A DNA stretch of 6,294 nt from the NCBI GenBank assembly GCA_021199975.1, contig JAJQHF010000189.1:1-6294 (forward strand), read 5' to 3'. This DNA is from Candidatus Gastranaerophilales bacterium (GTDB taxonomy: Bacteria > Cyanobacteriota > Vampirovibrionia > Gastranaerophilales > Gastranaerophilaceae). Below the pieces are notes generated by a model. It searched no databases. It had not been told where the DNA came from and saw only the letters and a program-made list of their open reading frames with translations. Below, in pieces: positions 1 to 4,039 of this stretch. Within the stretch, counting starts at the first letter, position 1; every line of letters starts with the position of its first letter. The translations under genes and the position numbers were made by a program.

Positions 1-126
1 TCTCAAGCCTTCTTTGCCTTCTATGGCTTTTTGAGCAGTTTCTAATGCTTTTTCAAAGTCTGTAAATTCACCGATTTGTTTTCTTGAAAACTCTGAATAA
101 TCTCTTTCTGTTATTACGTGAAACAT
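1..126 (-). CDS. Hypothetical protein, N-terminal 42 residues (runs off the left edge)
   Basis: Reading leftward from the ATG at 126-124, the frame is open to the edge of the window, giving 42 codons. The protein begins MFHVITERDYSEFSRK and continues with a charged stretch, probably helical (DFEKALETAQKAIEGKEG). There is no signal peptide or membrane segment, so it is probably cytoplasmic. The start is well supported: a strong Shine-Dalgarno sequence, AAGGAG, lies 5 bases upstream. The gene begins only 27 bases after the 3' end of a tRNA-Gln on the same strand, and I see no separate promoter in that gap, so it may be co-transcribed with the tRNA. I do not recognise the family. The visible piece is too short to assign a function, and the stop codon lies outside the window. 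Confidence 0.75.
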   Translation of the reverse strand, partial: MFHVITERDYSEFSRKQIGEFTDFEKALETAQKAIEGKEGLR

Positions 127-131
127 AATTG

Positions 132-137
132 CTCCTT
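132..137 (-). promoter_or_regulatory. Shine-Dalgarno site of the left-edge gene
   Basis: The minus strand reads AAGGAG followed by CAATT and then ATG, a 5-base spacing. It fixes the start of the left-edge gene. It is notable because neither of the two internal genes whose starts are visible (at 3147 and 3170) has such a site, so SD-led initiation is used in this genome but not for those genes. Confidence 0.75.
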
Positions 138-153
138 CTTTTCAAATAAAAAA

Positions 154-224
154 CTCCCCCTCAAGGATTCGAACCTCGATAGCAACATCCAGAGTGTTGC
201 GTCCTACCATTAGACGAAAGGGGA
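154..224 (-). tRNA. tRNA-Gln, anticodon CUG
   Basis: The minus strand folds into a complete 71-base cloverleaf. The acceptor stem TCCCCTT (224-218) pairs with AGGGGGA (161-155), with one T-G pair. The D-arm is GTCTAATGGTAGGAC. The anticodon stem is CAACA/TGTTG with loop CTCTGGA, so the anticodon is CTG (192-190), which reads CAG. The T-arm is CGAGG, TTCGAAT, CCTTG. The weak first pair U1-A72 and the discriminator base G73 (position 154) are known features of bacterial tRNA-Gln and support the identity. CCA is not encoded (TTT follows), so the end must be added by a nucleotidyltransferase. A T-rich run, TTTTTTATTT, follows at 153-144 without a strong terminator stem of its own. Confidence 0.96.
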
Positions 225-234
225 TTACATGTAT

Positions 235-262
235 ATTTTAATACAAAAATTTTTATTGTGTA
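235..262 (-). promoter_or_regulatory. Possible promoter of tRNA-Gln
   Basis: On the minus strand, a -10-like TAAAAT (240-235, five of six consensus bases) is preceded after 16 bases by TACACA (262-257, four of six bases of TTGACA). The predicted transcription start would lie a few bases before the first base of the tRNA. The region is very AT-rich, so chance matches are likely. The tRNA could also be reached by read-through from the AsmA-like gene upstream, although the long hairpin element lies between them. Confidence 0.3.
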
Positions 263-263
263 G

Positions 264-369
264 TTTTTCTTTCAAAAAAGCGAAATTTTATATTTCCTCC
301 TCTTGTGTTTTTAGCTACGCAAAAACAATGTCGTCAGAAATATAAAATTTCGCTTTTTTGAAAGAAAAA
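264..369. repeat. 106-bp palindromic element with perfect 33-bp arms
   Basis: The left arm (264-296) and the right arm (337-369) are exact reverse complements over 33 bases. They surround a 40-base centre (297-336). The arms are AT-rich around a GCG/CGC core (CAAAAAAGCGAAATTT and its complement). The centre holds a nested 7-bp pairing, TGTTTTT (306-312) with AAAAACA (321-327), around the loop AGCTACGC. Transcribed from either strand it would form a very stable long hairpin. It lies between the stop codon of the AsmA-like gene (18 bases away) and the tRNA promoter region. No T-run follows the hairpin on either strand, so it is not a standard intrinsic terminator. No clear target-site duplication or open frame is seen. 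A dispersed MITE-like or REP-like intergenic repeat, or an mRNA 3'-end stabiliser, are the main options. Confidence 0.85.
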
Positions 370-387
370 GTTAAAAACATTATAAAA

Positions 388-3147
388 TTATTTTATTTTT
401 TTCAATGAAGAAATAAAATTATAATGTTCTACGTCACCGTCTACTTTTGTAAGAAATATCTGACAATCCTTTTCATCCGCATCAATATCGGGGAGCTGTG
501 AAAGTTCTGCTTCATAGTAATTTGAATCGTTTTTACTGTTTAAAGAAACTCTGTTTGCAAGACTGTTTAAAGATATATTTCTCAAAAAGCCCGCTACTCC
601 TTTATTTTTATTGCTAAATTTTGTATATATTCTCAATATTGCATCAGAATTTTCCAAATTATAAGAACCTATGATAAATGCGCTTAACTGAGGAGCATAT
701 GACTTAATTTTCATCAAATCAATTTTATTATCTTTTAATTTTAAATCACCTGTTATTTTATCAAAATTCCCCTCTGGAACATTTACCAAATCAGTAAAAA
801 TTGCAGGGCTAATCATTACTAACGGATTTCTGAATAATGCAGCGAATTTTAGTACATATTCCACTAAGCCTATTTTTTCGATAGTTCCGTCTTTAATTAT
901 AAATTTTATATTACCGTTCAATTTAAGAGAATTATCCGTGTTTAAATCAATCAAACCGCTTGCTTTACCTGATATTTCATGAGGTAAATTTAAAAGAGCT
1001 GCTGACATTATTTCCGAATTAACATCTTTTATTCCCAATTTTATACTGTAGGTTTGATTTTTTAAATCACACAATACATTGGCAGATGAATGACCATCCG
1101 CTATTTTAAATTTATTGGATTCCAATTTAAAGATACTGTTTTTATCAAGCGACATATTTGCTTTTACGTCGGAGAATTTTATTTCTTTATATTCGCCTTT
1201 TTTTATGTTAACAACCGCATCTTCTACAATCAGATTTCCGATATCGAATGTCTGCATTGTATCATTGTCTTCATCACTATCATCACTTGAATTTGCTGCT
1301 TCAACAACAGCAGCATTATCCTGAACGGGAGATGTAAAAATTTGCATTAATCTTGCGATATCAACATCATCCACAGTTAAATCTGTATGTTTTACGATTA
1401 TTGGCAGTTTAATAGCATTTAAAATTTCACCGTTGAAGGAATACGGGCATTTTCTGTATTTCCCTTCAGCCTCTATTTTTACAATGTTGTTTTTAGTTGA
1501 TATTTCTCCTTTTTTTAAAAATAATCTTTGAGAGGGAATTCTTATTTTTTCCGCTTTTAGTTTTCCGTTTAATATAGGAAGAATACCGTTATCTATATAA
1601 ATCATACTACCTGAAAAATTACCGCCTTTAAGAAGTCTTTGACCTATCAGAACATTTAAAAACTCGCTCGGAAGGGGTTTAGGTATATCAAATCCCATAT
1701 CAAGAACTTTTGCATCTGAAATTCTTATATTACCGTTTAATGTTAAAATTGGTTCAATACCTTTTGATTTTCTATTGAGTTCTTGTGCTATGTAATAATT
1801 AATGTTTTCAATATTAACATTATCGCCTTTTATATGTATATCGGCTTTCAATGCCCTATCCAAACGTGAAGGACTTAATGACTGACCTTCAACGAGAATA
1901 TCATCACCCTTCTTTATTTTTCCTGCCATCATTACATCGATATCATTATTTATTGAGTGAATTATGATTTTTGCTTTACTCTCGCCTGTTAATGTAAGAG
2001 AAACACCTGCCGTTTTTGAAAGATAATTTTCTATTAAATCATTAGTTAAATCAGTTGTCATTTCAATATTTGTATCAAGCGTTTTTAAATAGTCTTTAAT
2101 TGTTCCTTCAAAAGAAAATTCATTATTTTTTTTATTATCATAAAATCCTTTAAAATTGCTTAGTAAAATATCATTTCCCTTAATATTGATATCACCTGAA
2201 CTTATTTCAAACGGAAGATTTGCGAGAGGAAACAACTTTGCCGAAACTTTATTTATTTTTATATTGCCCGAGAAATCATCTTTAGTAATTTTAACGTTAA
2301 AATCTACATCACCGTTAATATTTTTAAGATACTCCAAAGGCTCTCTTATTGAATTTTCCACTATATCCGTCAGAAGCAATTTGATAACATCAGGAATAAA
2401 AAATCTTTTTGCATAAATATTTACTTCAAACCCGCTATCTTTTCCCGCTTCCGCATTAAAGAACATTTTTGAACGGTTTATTGTAAGAGGACAGCCGTTT
2501 ACATAAATATGTTTATTTTTAATGATAATTTTATCTTCATCTTTAAAAGATATGTTTACCGTTTTGTTATTGCGTGTAATATCCGCATTAAAATTAAAAT
2601 GCACCGGTCTTTCAACTTTTAGAGTATTATCAATTTTCAGATTTGCTGCATTTAATTTAACATTTGTACCGTTATCCAATGTATAGTTAATGTAAGAGTC
2701 ATTCAGATATAAAACAGAGTCAAATATATCTATAAACAAATCGGACTTATTTTCTTCACTGTCATCTTGATTCGGAAACAACGATAATATTTGATTAATA
2801 TCCGCATAAAAAACATCCGCACCAAACTTGTTTATAATAATTTTTTTAGCAAATATTTTTTTTAAAGACAATGATAAATCAAGATTATCAACTGCAAAAA
2901 GCTTTTCCTCATCTTTTTTTACCTTAATTTTATAAACGGAAAATTCAACTTCAGGGGAAAAACCTGTTTTTAAATGCGGCTTTTCTATGCTTACATCAAC
3001 AGCAAGATATTTTTTAACCGATTTTTCAACAAAAGAAATAAACTTGCCGTTAGAAACTATAGAAGGAAGGATTTTTGCATAAAAAAGAGCCGAAAAAACC
3101 GTTAAAAAAACTATACTCGATAATAAAACCAAACAAAATTTCTTCAT
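388..3147 (-). CDS. AsmA-like inner-membrane-anchored protein (probable lipid-transfer bridge), complete
   Basis: This 919-residue protein opens with a signal anchor (MKKFCLVLLSSIVFLTVFSALFYA, residues 1-24 or so). A long body follows, made of alternating short hydrophobic and polar stretches typical of a beta-groove. An acidic linker lies at about residues 620-631 (SSDDSDEDNDTM). After it comes an AsmA-like C-terminal module, with the typical segment IKDGTIEKIG near residue 753 and then GDLKLKDNKIDLMKIKS. AsmA, TamB and YhdP relatives sit in the inner membrane, span the periplasm and move phospholipids toward the outer membrane; that role is inferred here from family resemblance. The ATG at 3147 is supported by the signal anchor, but no Shine-Dalgarno site precedes it. 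It is a collinear paralogue of the protein encoded at 4040-6294 on the same strand. Two A8 runs occur in its coding strand. I am sure of the AsmA type and less sure of the exact subfamily. Confidence 0.85.
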   Translation of the reverse strand: MKKFCLVLLSSIVFLTVFSALFYAKILPSIVSNGKFISFVEKSVKKYLAVDVSIEKPHLKTGFSPEVEFSVYKIKVKKDEEKLFAVDNLDLSLSLKKIFAKKIIINKFGADVFYADINQILSLFPNQDDSEENKSDLFIDIFDSVLYLNDSYINYTLDNGTNVKLNAANLKIDNTLKVERPVHFNFNADITRNNKTVNISFKDEDKIIIKNKHIYVNGCPLTINRSKMFFNAEAGKDSGFEVNIYAKRFFIPDVIKLLLTDIVENSIREPLEYLKNINGDVDFNVKITKDDFSGNIKINKVSAKLFPLANLPFEISSGDINIKGNDILLSNFKGFYDNKKNNEFSFEGTIKDYLKTLDTNIEMTTDLTNDLIENYLSKTAGVSLTLTGESKAKIIIHSINNDIDVMMAGKIKKGDDILVEGQSLSPSRLDRALKADIHIKGDNVNIENINYYIAQELNRKSKGIEPILTLNGNIRISDAKVLDMGFDIPKPLPSEFLNVLIGQRLLKGGNFSGSMIYIDNGILPILNGKLKAEKIRIPSQRLFLKKGEISTKNNIVKIEAEGKYRKCPYSFNGEILNAIKLPIIVKHTDLTVDDVDIARLMQIFTSPVQDNAAVVEAANSSDDSDEDNDTMQTFDIGNLIVEDAVVNIKKGEYKEIKFSDVKANMSLDKNSIFKLESNKFKIADGHSSANVLCDLKNQTYSIKLGIKDVNSEIMSAALLNLPHEISGKASGLIDLNTDNSLKLNGNIKFIIKDGTIEKIGLVEYVLKFAALFRNPLVMISPAIFTDLVNVPEGNFDKITGDLKLKDNKIDLMKIKSYAPQLSAFIIGSYNLENSDAILRIYTKFSNKNKGVAGFLRNISLNSLANRVSLNSKNDSNYYEAELSQLPDIDADEKDCQIFLTKVDGDVEHYNFISSLKKIK

Positions 3148-3154
3148 AACATCA

Positions 3155-3163
3155 TGATATAAT
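3155..3163 (+). promoter_or_regulatory. Extended -10 promoter of the repeat-protein gene
   Basis: TGATATAAT is a perfect extended -10 element (TG, one base, TATAAT). No good -35 is seen 17 bases upstream, which is usual for this promoter type. Transcription would start about 7 bases after the -10, at about position 3170, which is the A of the ATG. The mRNA would then have essentially no 5' leader. The element lies wholly inside the 22-base gap between two divergent start codons. Confidence 0.6.
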
Positions 3164-3164
3164 A
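3159..3164 (-). promoter_or_regulatory. Possible -10 of the complete AsmA-like gene, overlapping the divergent promoter
   Basis: On the minus strand the same bases read TATTAT (3164-3159, five of six consensus bases). This would start transcription near 3152, about five bases before the ATG at 3147. No convincing -35 is visible. If used, it would compete directly with the plus-strand promoter because the two -10 elements overlap. The gene may instead be transcribed by read-through from the paralogue upstream. Confidence 0.3.
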
Positions 3165-3169
3165 AAATT

Positions 3170-4039
3170 ATGAAAAAGTTATTATTATTTACAGTTCTTT
3201 TATTTTTTGCATATCAAAACTATGCCTTCGCAAACCTCACTATATTTGATGAAAATAAAAAATTCGGAATAAAAGATAAAAGTCAAAATGTTATTGTCGA
3301 AGCAAAATATAATAAAATAATCAGACTTGGCGACAATGCCTTTATTGTGCAAAAGAAATCTAAGTTCGGAATAATAGACAAGAACGGAAATATATTAGTT
3401 CCCGCAAAATACAGGCATGCGGAAAGAGTTTTGGGTAAATATGCGAAATTAGGGAATTACGGAGATTTTGGATTGTATGATGAAACGGGATTTGCAATAT
3501 TGCCGCCCTCTTATGATTCAATTGAACTTCTTTTTGGCGGTATGCTTCTTACCTATGATAATTATTTATATGGTGTTTCTGATTTTAAAGGCAGGGTTTT
3601 GCTCGAAAATAAATTTGATGATATATATATGCCAAAGCCAAATATAATGCGCATTCAGTATCAAGGTCAATGGTATGAAATAGAGCAGGTATCATCCCAA
3701 ACACTTACACTGCCCGAAGATATTACAGCAGTCAAAGGAAGTGACGATTTTAAAGTAACAAATATAGTTGTAAATACAGGTGTTGTATCGGGATATTCGG
3801 TTTTAACATTCACCGATTATTTAATAAAGTTAATCTCATCCATATCACCTGCACATGAAGATACTATTGATCAGCTTATGTTTTCTCAAGGGGCTGAAAC
3901 TGTTTCTATTTTTGTAAAACTGACATGGCTTCCAATGTACCCTGTCCGCTACGCAAGAAACTACTATAAATATATCCGAAATCCAAACAACGGACCTCTT
4001 TCAACCGTAAGAAACAAATTGAAATCAAAAATGAAATAA
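3170..4039 (+). CDS. Secreted WG-type repeat protein with an unknown C-terminal region
   Basis: This 289-residue protein starts with a signal peptide (MKKLLLFTVLLFFAYQNYAFA, likely cut after A21), so it should be exported to the periplasm or beyond. Residues 30-152 hold four tandem repeats of the WG beta type: KFGIKDKSQNVIVEAKY, KFGIIDKNGNILVPAKY, DFGLYDETGFAILPPSY and LYGVSDFKGRVLLENKF. The aromatic position falls at F32, F66, F100, Y134 and, in a degenerate fifth copy (GQWYEIE), W168: a strict 34-residue period. The usual Trp-Gly is Phe-Gly or Tyr-Gly in the clear copies. WG repeats are thought to fold as small beta units, with no enzyme activity implied. Residues 173-289 match no family I know and end in a basic tail (RNKLKSKMK). 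The gene is encoded opposite both AsmA-like neighbours, 22 bases from one start and directly against the other's stop, so a role in the same envelope process is plausible but unproven. Confidence 0.85.
   Translation: MKKLLLFTVLLFFAYQNYAFANLTIFDENKKFGIKDKSQNVIVEAKYNKIIRLGDNAFIVQKKSKFGIIDKNGNILVPAKYRHAERVLGKYAKLGNYGDFGLYDETGFAILPPSYDSIELLFGGMLLTYDNYLYGVSDFKGRVLLENKFDDIYMPKPNIMRIQYQGQWYEIEQVSSQTLTLPEDITAVKGSDDFKVTNIVVNTGVVSGYSVLTFTDYLIKLISSISPAHEDTIDQLMFSQGAETVSIFVKLTWLPMYPVRYARNYYKYIRNPNNGPLSTVRNKLKSKMK

Noticed and set aside
296..302. GAGGAGG on the minus strand as a ribosome binding site in the inverted repeat
   Set aside because: No ATG, GTG or TTG follows at a usable distance, and no open frame starts there.
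264..369. The inverted repeat as an ordinary intrinsic terminator
   Set aside because: The arms are far longer than needed, the stem is AT-rich, and neither side is followed directly by a T-run. The T6 stretch lies inside the stem.
1090..1324. Short plus-strand open frames of 66 and 69 codons opposite the AsmA-like gene
   Set aside because: They overlap each other in different frames. They have low-complexity Phe/Ser-rich translations and lie wholly antisense to a well-supported gene, so they are shadows of its codon use.
2156..2416. Plus-strand open frame of 86 codons
   Set aside because: It is antisense to the same AsmA-like gene, has no ribosome binding site that I can see, and its sequence resembles no protein family I know.
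3144..3155. Tiny upstream frame ATG ATG TTA TGA overlapping the ATG at 3147 by ATGA
   Set aside because: It has only three codons and no Shine-Dalgarno site, and it could arise by chance in the AT-rich gap. It would matter only if a transcript were shown to start at or before 3155.
3151..3158. 8-bp palindrome ATCATGAT as an operator overlapping the promoter
   Set aside because: It is too short to claim a binding site, and there is no second copy or linked regulator gene in the window.
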